From positions 1 to 54,382 of the forward strand of contig JBOFUX010000031.1 in NCBI GenBank assembly GCA_051652785.1: a stretch of 54,382 nucleotides of DNA. The letters are read 5' to 3'. Below, piece after piece: positions 17,327-23,237 of this stretch. This DNA is from JAGNZR01 sp051652785 (GTDB lineage: Bacteria; Fusobacteriota; Fusobacteriia; Fusobacteriales; Fusobacteriaceae). Each line of letters starts with the position of its first letter. Position 1 is the first letter of the stretch. The position numbers were made by a program, and so were the translations under genes. The notes under the pieces are model-generated. The model was not told where the DNA came from. It saw only the letters and a program-made list of their open reading frames with translations, and made no database searches.

Positions 17327-17890
17327 TTAATTAAAGTCTTTCATTATATTCTCGTAACTTTCATTAGCTTCTTTAAACATTTTTTCATGAACTATTCTTT
17401 CCTTTTCAGTGGCATTCATAAACTTGTCTGGATGATGTTGTTTTGCTTTATCTCTATATGCTTTTTTTATTTCTTCTTTTGTGGCACCCTCAACTATTCC
17501 AAGTTTTTTATAGTCTGCACTTTTATCTCTAAAACCAGAAAAATTACCTTGATGACCATTGGAATTAGTGTTTCCATATTGAAAGCCTTCCCCTGCCTGC
17601 TTAAAAAACTCTTCAAAATCTTTATTTGTTTGATTTCCAGATTTATAATAATAAAATTTTGCTCCTTTTCTAGGATTTTTAGATTTATTTTTTTTAGACA
17701 ACATATATACACCTAAAATAATAATTAAAATCCAAGGATTACTTAATAAAAAACCTATCATTTGAACACCAAATACAAACATTAAAACTATAAAAAGTAT
17801 TAAAATTAATGGTAAAAAATTTAAACTTTTTCCTGTTATTATTCCAATTATGACAAAAAATATTATTGCCATAAATATTATTCCTATCAT
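17327..17890 (-). CDS. Membrane-anchored J-domain (DnaJ-like) protein
   Basis: The first 65 residues form two or three hydrophobic segments (about 2-20, 23-48, 52-64), followed by a basic, Asn/Gly-rich linker. A C-terminal J domain (about 125-187) carries the HPD triad at 153-155, which stimulates DnaK ATPase. There is no Gly/Phe-rich-plus-zinc-finger layout, so it is a class III co-chaperone tethered to the membrane, with the J domain in the cytoplasm. It lies directly downstream of a TPR gene, so the two may work together. Its client is unknown. Confidence 0.85.
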   Translation of the reverse strand: MIGIIFMAIIFFVIIGIITGKSLNFLPLILILFIVLMFVFGVQMIGFLLSNPWILIIILGVYMLSKKNKSKNPRKGAKFYYYKSGNQTNKDFEEFFKQAGEGFQYGNTNSNGHQGNFSGFRDKSADYKKLGIVEGATKEEIKKAYRDKAKQHHPDKFMNATEKERIVHEKMFKEANESYENIMKDFN

Positions 17891-17932
17891 TTTTCACACC
17901 TCATTATTTAGAAATTTAGGATAGAATTTCTT

Positions 17933-18508
17933 CTATCCTAAATTTCTATTTTTAGTTTTTTTCTTTAATTTATCTATTTTTTCAAGAACTTCAATCTTTC
18001 TTGGATCAATTTCATAAGCAGCTACATATTCTTTTATAGCTTTTTTCTCACAACCCATAAGTTCATAATTTTTAGCAAAATCTAAATGTGCTTGATATAT
18101 GTCTAAATCCAGAAATATAGCTAAATCATAATTGTAAATAGCTTCTTTTATAAGACCCATTCTTGAATATATATTTCCTAATAAAAAATTTAAAAATGCT
18201 CTTTTTTCATTTAATAATAAAGCTTCTTTTATTTTTTCAATAGCTAAGTTGTAATTTTCATTTTCATAGTATAAATATCCTAAAAAACCTATAAAATCTA
18301 ATTTTTTATTATCTTTTTTAATTAGTTTTTCATATATTTTAATTGCTCCTGCTATATCTTTTTTGAAATATAAAATATCCCCTAATAGTTTTAAAAACTC
18401 TATATTATTTGGCTTTAAAAGAAGATTTATTCTCATTTCTTCTTCTTTCTTAGTAAGTAGTACTGGATCTTTATCACAATAATTTTTTAAAATTTCTGTT
18501 CTTAACAC
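17933..18508 (-). CDS. Tetratricopeptide repeat protein
   Basis: A 191-residue protein built of about four to five TPR units from residue 35 to 175. Typical TPR spacing is seen in LGDILYFKKDIAGAIKIYEKLIK, LGYLYYENENYNLAIEKIKEALL and LGNIYSRMGLIKEAIYNYDLAI. There is no signal peptide or membrane segment, so it is cytoplasmic and probably a protein-binding scaffold. It sits about 42 bases upstream of the J-domain gene. No enzymatic function can be proposed. Confidence 0.85.
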   Translation of the reverse strand: MLRTEILKNYCDKDPVLLTKKEEEMRINLLLKPNNIEFLKLLGDILYFKKDIAGAIKIYEKLIKKDNKKLDFIGFLGYLYYENENYNLAIEKIKEALLLNEKRAFLNFLLGNIYSRMGLIKEAIYNYDLAIFLDLDIYQAHLDFAKNYELMGCEKKAIKEYVAAYEIDPRKIEVLEKIDKLKKKTKNRNLG

Positions 18509-18600
18509 TTTAAGGTCCTCCTATCCAACAATATTCAATTTTCGAGATAAATCTTTCAATCTATTATAACATATTATTTTAATTTTTTTAATTTTTAATT

Positions 18601-18637
18601 AAAAAAAGTTGAACTAATATTCTAGTTCAACTTTTTT
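18601..18637 (-). terminator. Terminator of infC-rpmI-rplT
   Basis: A 15-bp perfect stem (AAAAAAGTTGAACTA with its complement) around ATATTC, ending in a U-run on the - strand a few bases beyond the rplT stop. Confidence 0.9.
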
Positions 18638-18643
18638 ATCTAA

Positions 18644-18994
18644 TTATTTAGCTTTTCTTGCTACTTCTACTAATTTTGCAAATTCACAAGCATTATTTAA
18701 AGCAATATCGGAAAGTACTTTTCTATCTAATGTAATCCCTGCTTTTTTTAATCCATTCATTAATACTGAATAAGTTATTCCATTTATTCTCGCTGCTGCA
18801 TTTATTCTTATGATCCAAAGTTGTCTCATTTTTCTTTTTCTTACTAATCTATCTCTAGTTGAGTAAACAGCTGCTTTATTTACTGCTTGGTTAGCTTGCT
18901 TAAAAACGTCACCAGATGCACCTCTAAATCCTTTAGCTGCTTTTAAAACTCTTTTATGTCTTCTTCTTCTTACTATTCCAGTTTTAATTCTCAT
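18644..18994 (-). CDS. rplT: 50S ribosomal protein L20
   Basis: L20 is needed early in 50S assembly and, in Bacillus and E. coli, represses its own operon by binding the leader RNA. The Arg/Lys-rich N-terminal extension (RIKTGIVRRRRHKRVLKAAKGFRGA) and the globular domain with LWIIRINAAARINGITYS are standard. 116 residues. It is the last gene of infC-rpmI-rplT, followed by a strong terminator. The leader upstream of infC has attenuator features that fit L20 feedback. Confidence 0.97.
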   Translation of the reverse strand: MRIKTGIVRRRRHKRVLKAAKGFRGASGDVFKQANQAVNKAAVYSTRDRLVRKRKMRQLWIIRINAAARINGITYSVLMNGLKKAGITLDRKVLSDIALNNACEFAKLVEVARKAK

Positions 18995-19034
18995 TTGTTC
19001 TTCCTCCTATCTTTTGTTCCAATTTTTCTTGAAC

Positions 19035-19241
19035 CTATCTTCCTACTCCATATGGTAATAGAGCTTTCATGTGTTTTTTTAAAGTTTCAGTAACAACCAT
19101 ATCTTTCTTAAGATTATTCTTTCTCTTCTTTGTTTTTTTTGTTAAAATATGACTTTTTCCTGAATGTTTAACTATAAATTTTCCTGTTCCAGTTACTTTA
19201 ATTCTTTTTTTAGCCCCTCTATGAGTTTTCATTTTTGCCAT
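19035..19241 (-). CDS. rpmI: 50S ribosomal protein L35
   Basis: A small, very basic large-subunit protein. MAKMKTHRGAKKRIKVTGTGK is a near-perfect L35 opening, and the HSGKSHILTKKTKKRKNNL block follows. 68 residues, as usual. It lies between infC and rplT with about 26 and 40 bases of spacing, each with a GGAGG-type site. Confidence 0.97.
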   Translation of the reverse strand: MAKMKTHRGAKKRIKVTGTGKFIVKHSGKSHILTKKTKKRKNNLKKDMVVTETLKKHMKALLPYGVGR

Positions 19242-19267
19242 TGTTATGTATCCTCCTCTTTTAAATA

Positions 19268-19777
19268 TTAACTATTTTTCTTTGGTGTTAGTATCAGATG
19301 TTTTTGTTTATCTCTATATTTCTTATCCGCATCTGCTACTTCTGCAAATTTCTCTGCTATCATCTCAAGTGTACCTATTCCTAATTCAGAGTGCATTTTT
19401 TCTCTTCCAAATAAAGTAAGAGTTACCTTTACTTTGTTTTCTTTTTCCAAGAATTTTTCAATATGGCTCATCTTTGTTTCCAAGTCATGTCCATCTATTC
19501 TAGCACTAACTTTAACTTCTTTAAGAATTACTTGCTTTTGATTTTTCTTGGCTTCTTTTTGCTTTCTTGTTTGTTCATACTTAAATTTTCCGTAATTCAT
19601 AATTTTACAAACTGGTGGATTTGCTGTTGGAGAAATTTCGACTAAATCTAATTCTTGCTCATCTGCCAAATTTAATGCCTCTTGCGAAGACATAATCCCA
19701 AGTTGCTCTCCTGAGTCCGAGATAACTCTAAACTCTTTCCCTCTTATTTTTTCATTAATTCTAACTTTGTCAGAAAT
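19268..19777 (-). CDS. infC: Translation initiation factor IF-3 with an AUU start codon
   Basis: IF-3 checks the initiator codon and keeps ribosomal subunits apart. Both domains are present: N-terminal KVRINEKIRGKEFRVI and PPVCKIMNYGKFKYEQ, and C-terminal KVKVTLTLFGREKMHSELG. No ATG is available in frame. GGAGG at 19786-19790 is followed 5 and 8 bases later by two ATT codons. Starting at the second (19777) gives MSDKVRINEK, the usual IF-3 N-terminus. An AUU start is known in infC of other bacteria, where IF-3 represses itself by rejecting it. TTG or GTG further upstream would overlap the ribosome binding site. Confidence 0.93.
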   Translation of the reverse strand: MSDKVRINEKIRGKEFRVISDSGEQLGIMSSQEALNLADEQELDLVEISPTANPPVCKIMNYGKFKYEQTRKQKEAKKNQKQVILKEVKVSARIDGHDLETKMSHIEKFLEKENKVKVTLTLFGREKMHSELGIGTLEMIAEKFAEVADADKKYRDKQKHLILTPKKNS

Positions 19778-19792
19778 AATAAACACCTCCAA

Positions 19793-19993
19793 AATATTCT
19801 ATAAAAAAAAGACGTTTTAAACGCCCTATTATAACCTTAAAATAAAGACATAATGAATTACAATCATTAATAATATCTTTTTTCAGATTGACAACCTTAA
19901 TTGATTTACTCTTGTTTAAGGTGAGAAACAGGGGTTTCTACTTGTATTATTACAATTCTTATTTTTTCTATAAAAAACTGTATTTTTTTAACT
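19793..19993 (-). promoter_or_regulatory. L20-type leader of infC-rpmI-rplT with competing pairings
   Basis: About 200 nt lie between the predicted start site and infC. The RNA holds ACCTTAA (19916-19922) and two later copies of its exact complement TTAAGGT (19894-19900 and 19834-19840). The last copy lies against the attenuator. Pairing of the first element with either copy is mutually exclusive, a plausible terminator/antiterminator switch. A GAAACCCCTGTTTC hairpin lies at the 5' part. Position and gene content match the known L20 leader class. Confidence 0.65.
19803..19826 (-). terminator. Attenuator hairpin upstream of infC
   Basis: On the - strand GGCGT/ACGTC with a short AT loop is followed by eight Us, ending about 13 bases before the infC Shine-Dalgarno. 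As a terminator in a leader it would control the whole infC-rpmI-rplT operon. Confidence 0.75.
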
Positions 19994-19999
19994 CTTTTT

Positions 20000-20028
20000 A
20001 GTTTAACATTTTTTTCTTACTGTGTCAA
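20000..20028 (-). promoter_or_regulatory. Promoter of infC operon
   Basis: TTGACA (20023-20028) and TAAACT (20000-20005) are 17 bases apart on the - strand. They begin within about 15 bases of the 3' end of tRNA-Arg. Confidence 0.8.
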
Positions 20029-20038
20029 ACTTTTTTTA

Positions 20039-20115
20039 TGGTGCACCTAGCAGGGTTCGAACCCACAACCTTCTGATCCGTAGTCAGATGCTCTATCCAG
20101 TTGAGCTATAGATGC
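20039..20115 (-). tRNA. tRNA-Arg (anticodon ACG)
   Basis: 77 nt with a 7-bp acceptor GCATCTA/TAGGTGC (one G-U pair), encoded CCA, and a D arm with AGCTCAACTGGATAGAGC. The anticodon stem TCTGA/TCAGA closes CTACGGA, giving anticodon ACG (wobble A expected to be inosine). The T-arm GGTTCGAACCC is perfect. It is separated from tRNA-Ser(GCT) by a terminator-like hairpin. Confidence 0.95.
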
Positions 20116-20137
20116 TTTTTAATTTTATTTTTTCAAT

Positions 20138-20162
20138 AAAAAAAGGCAGTTAACCTACCTTA
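20138..20162 (-). terminator. Terminator-like hairpin between tRNA-Ser and tRNA-Arg
   Basis: On the - strand AAGGTAG-GTTAA-CTGCCTT is followed by a U7 run. It should stop or reduce read-through from the two serine tRNAs into tRNA-Arg. Confidence 0.65.
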
Positions 20163-20174
20163 TTATGTTTAGAG

Positions 20175-20267
20175 TGGCGGTGAAAGAGAGATTTGAACTC
20201 TCGATACGGCTATAAACCGTATACTCCCTTAGCAGGGGAGCGCATTCGGCCGCTCTGCCATTTCACC
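20175..20267 (-). tRNA. tRNA-Ser (anticodon GCT)
   Basis: 93 nt with a long variable arm, class II. The acceptor GGTGAAA/TTTCACC pairs fully and CCA is encoded. The anticodon stem CTCCC/GGGAG closes CTGCTAA, giving GCT. The long variable arm (ATACGG...CCGTAT) and the T-loop GAGTTCAAATC are typical for serine. Confidence 0.95.
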
Positions 20268-20276
20268 TTTTCTGCA

Positions 20277-20360
20277 TGGCGGAGAGCCAGAGACTCGAAC
20301 TCTGAAGCGTTACCGCGTCGGTTTTCAAGACCGATTCCTTACCAATTAGGATAACTCTCC
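20277..20360 (-). tRNA. tRNA-Ser (anticodon TGA)
   Basis: 84 nt. The acceptor GGAGAG/CTCTCC pairs and CCA is encoded. The anticodon stem TCGGT/ACCGA closes CTTGAAA, giving TGA. The variable arm (GCGGTAACGC) is short but still class II. First gene of the cluster, 9 bases before the next serine tRNA. Confidence 0.92.
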
Positions 20361-20371
20361 ATGCAAGTAAA

Positions 20372-20400
20372 ATAATACCATACATTTTTTTTTATGTCAA
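20372..20400 (-). promoter_or_regulatory. Promoter of the tRNA cluster
   Basis: A perfect TTGACA (20395-20400) and TATTAT (20372-20377) with 17-base spacing on the - strand, about 12 bases before the first tRNA. Confidence 0.85.
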
Positions 20401-20427
20401 ATATTTTATTTTGCCTTGACAATTTTT

Positions 20428-21003
20428 TTATTTTTCACAAAAATCCCATCCATTAACAACTAAATCTAATTTTCCTGTTTTAGGGTCTATAATTAAGCCA
20501 TGAACTGGGATATTTTTAGGCATAAGTGGATGATTTTTAACAACAGAAATACTTTTATTTAATGATTCTTCAACATCTTCAAATCCGTGTAACCACTTCT
20601 TTACATCAATTCCTGAATGAAAAAGATTATTTATTAAAGAATTCTCTATTCCTCTTTTTGTCATTTTCTCAATCGTTTCAGATGTATCCAAATTACAAAT
20701 ACCACAATCATGGTGAGGTATTATATATATTTCTTCCACTCCAAGCTCATATATTGCTACAAGTATACTTCTCATAGCGCTTCCAAATGGATGTACTATT
20801 ATTCCACCAGCATTTTTTATTATTTTAGCATCTCCATTTTTTATATTTAGTGCTTGAGGAAGGAGTTCTACTAGTCTCGTATCCATACACGTTAATATTA
20901 GTATTTTTCTATCTGGTAGTTTTCCGGTATTATATTTTTCATACTCTTTTTTTTCAGTAAACTCTTTATTAAATTCTATTATTGTTTCTAAGTTATTTTT
21001 CAT
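20428..21003 (-). CDS. Beta-class carbonic anhydrase
   Basis: Interconverts CO2 and bicarbonate. The zinc ligands of the beta class are in place: C39 with the D41-R43 dyad (CMDTRL) and H97 and C100 in HHDCGIC. 191 residues with no signal peptide, hence cytoplasmic. The ATG is preceded by AAAGGG and AGGTG. It lies downstream of the UGA-containing DUF1858 gene, from which a 12-bp hairpin separates it, so expression of the two may be partly uncoupled. Bicarbonate supply for carboxylations is the expected role. Confidence 0.93.
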   Translation of the reverse strand: MKNNLETIIEFNKEFTEKKEYEKYNTGKLPDRKILILTCMDTRLVELLPQALNIKNGDAKIIKNAGGIIVHPFGSAMRSILVAIYELGVEEIYIIPHHDCGICNLDTSETIEKMTKRGIENSLINNLFHSGIDVKKWLHGFEDVEESLNKSISVVKNHPLMPKNIPVHGLIIDPKTGKLDLVVNGWDFCEK

Positions 21004-21036
21004 TTTTCACCTATCCCTTTCAGAGAATAAATTAAA

Positions 21037-21066
21037 GAGTGTCTAAAATCACTTTTTTAGACACTC
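21037..21066 (-). terminator. Hairpin between the UGA-containing gene and carbonic anhydrase gene
   Basis: A perfect 12-bp stem (21037-21048 with 21055-21066) around a 6-nt loop, followed by TTTAATTTATT on the - strand. It is probably a terminator or attenuator for the upstream small gene. Confidence 0.7.
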
Positions 21067-21077
21067 CTCTTACATTT

Positions 21078-21281
21078 TTAATTTTCTTCTGCTATTAAAA
21101 GATTCATTTCCTCTATTAACATATCGGCATTTAATCCGTGCGCATCTATTCCTTCTCCTATGCTCTCACCTGAGGCAACCATACATCCGATTCATCCTAA
21201 TCCGTATTTCTGGAATATTTTTGATATAATTGGATATTTTTGTGCTACTTCTAAAATATTCATATCTCTAGTTATTTTCAT
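21078..21281 (-). CDS. Probable selenoprotein: DUF1858 redox-disulfide domain with in-frame UGA at codon 30
   Basis: Translation from the ATG at 21281 gives 67 codons with a single internal TGA at 21192-21194 and a TAA stop. The protein is a DUF1858 domain (hybrid-cluster-protein-associated redox disulfide). It has the family opening MKITRDMNILEVAQKYP, then KYGLG-U-IGC, and the DAHGLN...EEMN end. In the family the position read by UGA is the first Cys of the CxxC motif, so the product would carry U30-x-x-C33. A perfect AGGAGG lies 5 bases before the ATG and a consensus promoter further upstream. A hairpin with an AGGU loop follows the UGA at SECIS distance. UGA serves as a normal stop for patB in this window, so it is not simply recoded as Trp. 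The alternative, a nonsense mutation or sequencing error, is less likely because the rest of the frame is fully conserved and the substitution falls exactly on the redox Cys. No selA, selB, selC or selD is in the window. Confidence 0.82.
21155..21191 (-). promoter_or_regulatory. Candidate bacterial SECIS hairpin
   Basis: On the RNA, TGCCTC (21172-21177) pairs with GAG-A-GCA (21161-21167, one bulged A) and closes an AGGU tetraloop at 21168-21171. The loop begins 20 nt after the UGA. The E. coli fdhF element likewise shows GGU in its apical loop at a similar distance, preceded by GGUUGC, as here. Confidence 0.6.
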
Positions 21282-21327
21282 TTTTTCCTCCTATTTATAT
21301 TTTTATATTTTTATTTTACTATTTAAT

Positions 21328-21356
21328 ATAATACAATAATCTACTTGTTCTGTCAA
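21328..21356 (-). promoter_or_regulatory. Promoter of the DUF1858 selenoprotein candidate
   Basis: TTGACA (21351-21356) and TATTAT (21328-21333) with a 17-base spacer on the - strand, about 47 bases before the ATG. Confidence 0.8.
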
Positions 21357-21400
21357 CTATTTTTACCCGTTATTATTTGAAGTCTAAAGTCTAAATTTTA

Positions 21401-22366
21401 TTAACCTATTACACTTATCAAATCATGTATTCTTACAATACCCACTAGCTCTCTACCATGAAAAACAGGTAATACCGATATTTGACTTTCTCTATTTTCC
21501 ATCATTTCAAGAGCATCTATAGCCATTTTATGACTCTCTACAACAGAAAAATTTTTAGTCATTATATCCTTAGCTTTTAAACTGAAAAATTCTTTTTCTC
21601 TTCCTAAGGCTCGTCTTAAGTCCCCTTCCGTTATTATCCCTTTCATAACATCATCTACCATAACGCAAACAGTTCCCAATCTTTTTTTACTCATAATAAG
21701 AACAACTTCATTCATACTGGATTCTTCATTACAAATTGGAAGCGCTTCTCCTTTGTGCATAACATTCTCCACTTTCATTAAAAGTCTTCGCCCTAAACTT
21801 CCACCAGGATGATATACAGCAAAATTTTCTGGTTTAAAATCTCTCATTTTTATTAAAATTCCTGCTAAAGCATCTCCCATTACCAAAGTACAGGTAGTTG
21901 AAGACATTGGAGCTAAATTTAGTGGACAAGCCTCTGAATTTACACCTATATCTAATATATAATCTGCTTCTTTTCCTAACTTTGAATTTATATTCCCTGT
22001 CATTGCTATCAAGGTCGCACCTATTTTTTTTATTGAAGGTAATATGGATATTACTTCATCACTATTTCCACTATTCGAAATAGCTATTACAATATCTTTT
22101 TTTCCTATCATTCCTAAATCGCCATGCAATCCCTCTGAAGAATTCATAAAAACAGTTAATGTTCCTGTTGATGACATAGTTGCTGCTATTTTTTTCCCAA
22201 TTATTCCTGATTTTCCTATTCCAGTTATAACAACTTTCCCCTCTGAATTTATTATTAAATTAGATATTTTAACTAAGCTTTCTGAGATTCTATTTTTTAC
22301 TTTTTCTAAACTTTCAATTTCAGTATCAAATATAGTTTTTGCATAATTTATTATATCAAAATCCAT
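21401..22366 (-). CDS. kdsD: D-arabinose 5-phosphate isomerase, KdsD/KpsF family
   Basis: Converts ribulose 5-phosphate to arabinose 5-phosphate, the first step of Kdo synthesis for LPS inner core. An N-terminal SIS sugar-isomerase domain (VVITGIGKSGIIGKKIAATMSSTG near 45, then ISNSGNSDEVISILP) is followed by two CBS domains (about 205-321; VMHKGEALPICNEESSM, DIMTKNFSVVESHKMA). 321 residues is standard. It lies 21 bases downstream of kdsA, so the Kdo genes form one operon with murE. Confidence 0.94.
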   Translation of the reverse strand: MDFDIINYAKTIFDTEIESLEKVKNRISESLVKISNLIINSEGKVVITGIGKSGIIGKKIAATMSSTGTLTVFMNSSEGLHGDLGMIGKKDIVIAISNSGNSDEVISILPSIKKIGATLIAMTGNINSKLGKEADYILDIGVNSEACPLNLAPMSSTTCTLVMGDALAGILIKMRDFKPENFAVYHPGGSLGRRLLMKVENVMHKGEALPICNEESSMNEVVLIMSKKRLGTVCVMVDDVMKGIITEGDLRRALGREKEFFSLKAKDIMTKNFSVVESHKMAIDALEMMENRESQISVLPVFHGRELVGIVRIHDLISVIG

Positions 22367-22387
22367 TTTATTATTCTCCTTACTTCC

Positions 22388-23227
22388 CTAATTTTTTTTT
22401 ACTAAATCATCTATCGCTATTGCCATTTTTAATATTTCTTCAAATTCATTCAAACGCAGCATATTAGGTCCGTCAGATTTTGCAATTTCTGGATTAGGGT
22501 GAACCTCTGCAAAGATAGCATCTATTCCTATTGCTAGTCCTGCTCTCATTAGCGGAAAGACATATTCTCTATCTCCAGATGTGGCATCTCCTAGCCCACC
22601 AGGTTTTTGAACAGCATGAGTTACATCAAAAACTATAGGATAACCAAATTTTCTCATTTCTAATAAACCCCTCATATCTACAACCATATTATTATATCCA
22701 AAAGTACTTCCTCTTTCACATAATAAAATATTATTATTTCCAGAATCTTCCATTTTTTTTACTACATTTTTCATATCCCAAGGTGCTAAAAATTGACCTT
22801 TTTTTATATTTATAGGAAGACCTGTTTTTGCCGCTGCTATAAGTAGGTCAGTTTGTCTGGATAAAAAAGCTGGTATCTGTAAAATATCGACAATTTTAGC
22901 TACTTCTTCACATTGGTAACTTTCATGAACATCTGTTATTATTGGAAGACCTAACTCATCTTTAACTCTTTTTAATATTCTTAATCCTTCTTTCATTCCT
23001 GGACCTCTAAATCCATTTATAGAAGACCTATTAGCTTTGTCGTAAGAGGCTTTAAAAATAAGATTTATTTTTAACCTATCACATATATTTTTTAATTCAC
23101 CTGCTATTTCCATTATCATTTCTTCAGATTCTATAACACAAGGACCTGCTATAAGAGTAAATCTCTCTTTTCCACCAATATCAAATTTATTAGCTATCCT
23201 TACTTTTTTTACTTCATTGACAATCAT
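22388..23227 (-). CDS. kdsA: 3-deoxy-8-phosphooctulonate synthase
   Basis: Condenses PEP with arabinose 5-phosphate to give Kdo 8-phosphate. The TIM-barrel motifs are visible: LIAGPCVIESEEM (near 25), KASYDKANRSSINGFRGPGMKEGL, SRQTDLLIAAAKTGLPINIKKGQFLAPWDMKN, and FDVTHAVQKPGG. 279 residues. With kdsD it shows that the organism makes a Kdo-containing LPS, hence an outer membrane. It starts 10 bases after murE. Confidence 0.97.
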   Translation of the reverse strand: MIVNEVKKVRIANKFDIGGKERFTLIAGPCVIESEEMIMEIAGELKNICDRLKINLIFKASYDKANRSSINGFRGPGMKEGLRILKRVKDELGLPIITDVHESYQCEEVAKIVDILQIPAFLSRQTDLLIAAAKTGLPINIKKGQFLAPWDMKNVVKKMEDSGNNNILLCERGSTFGYNNMVVDMRGLLEMRKFGYPIVFDVTHAVQKPGGLGDATSGDREYVFPLMRAGLAIGIDAIFAEVHPNPEIAKSDGPNMLRLNEFEEILKMAIAIDDLVKKN

Positions 23228-23237
23228 AAAAGCCTCC

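Noticed and set aside
17387..17716. + strand frames antisense to the J-domain gene
   Set aside because: Shadow frames in AT-rich DNA without ribosome binding sites; the - strand product has a clear J domain.
21078..21281. Reading the in-frame TGA as a pseudogene or as UGA = Trp
   Set aside because: The frame is otherwise intact, with promoter, Shine-Dalgarno and conserved residues on both sides. The TGA replaces a family Cys, not a Trp. Trp codons in the window are TGG and patB ends in TGA. Selenocysteine explains it better, though not proven.
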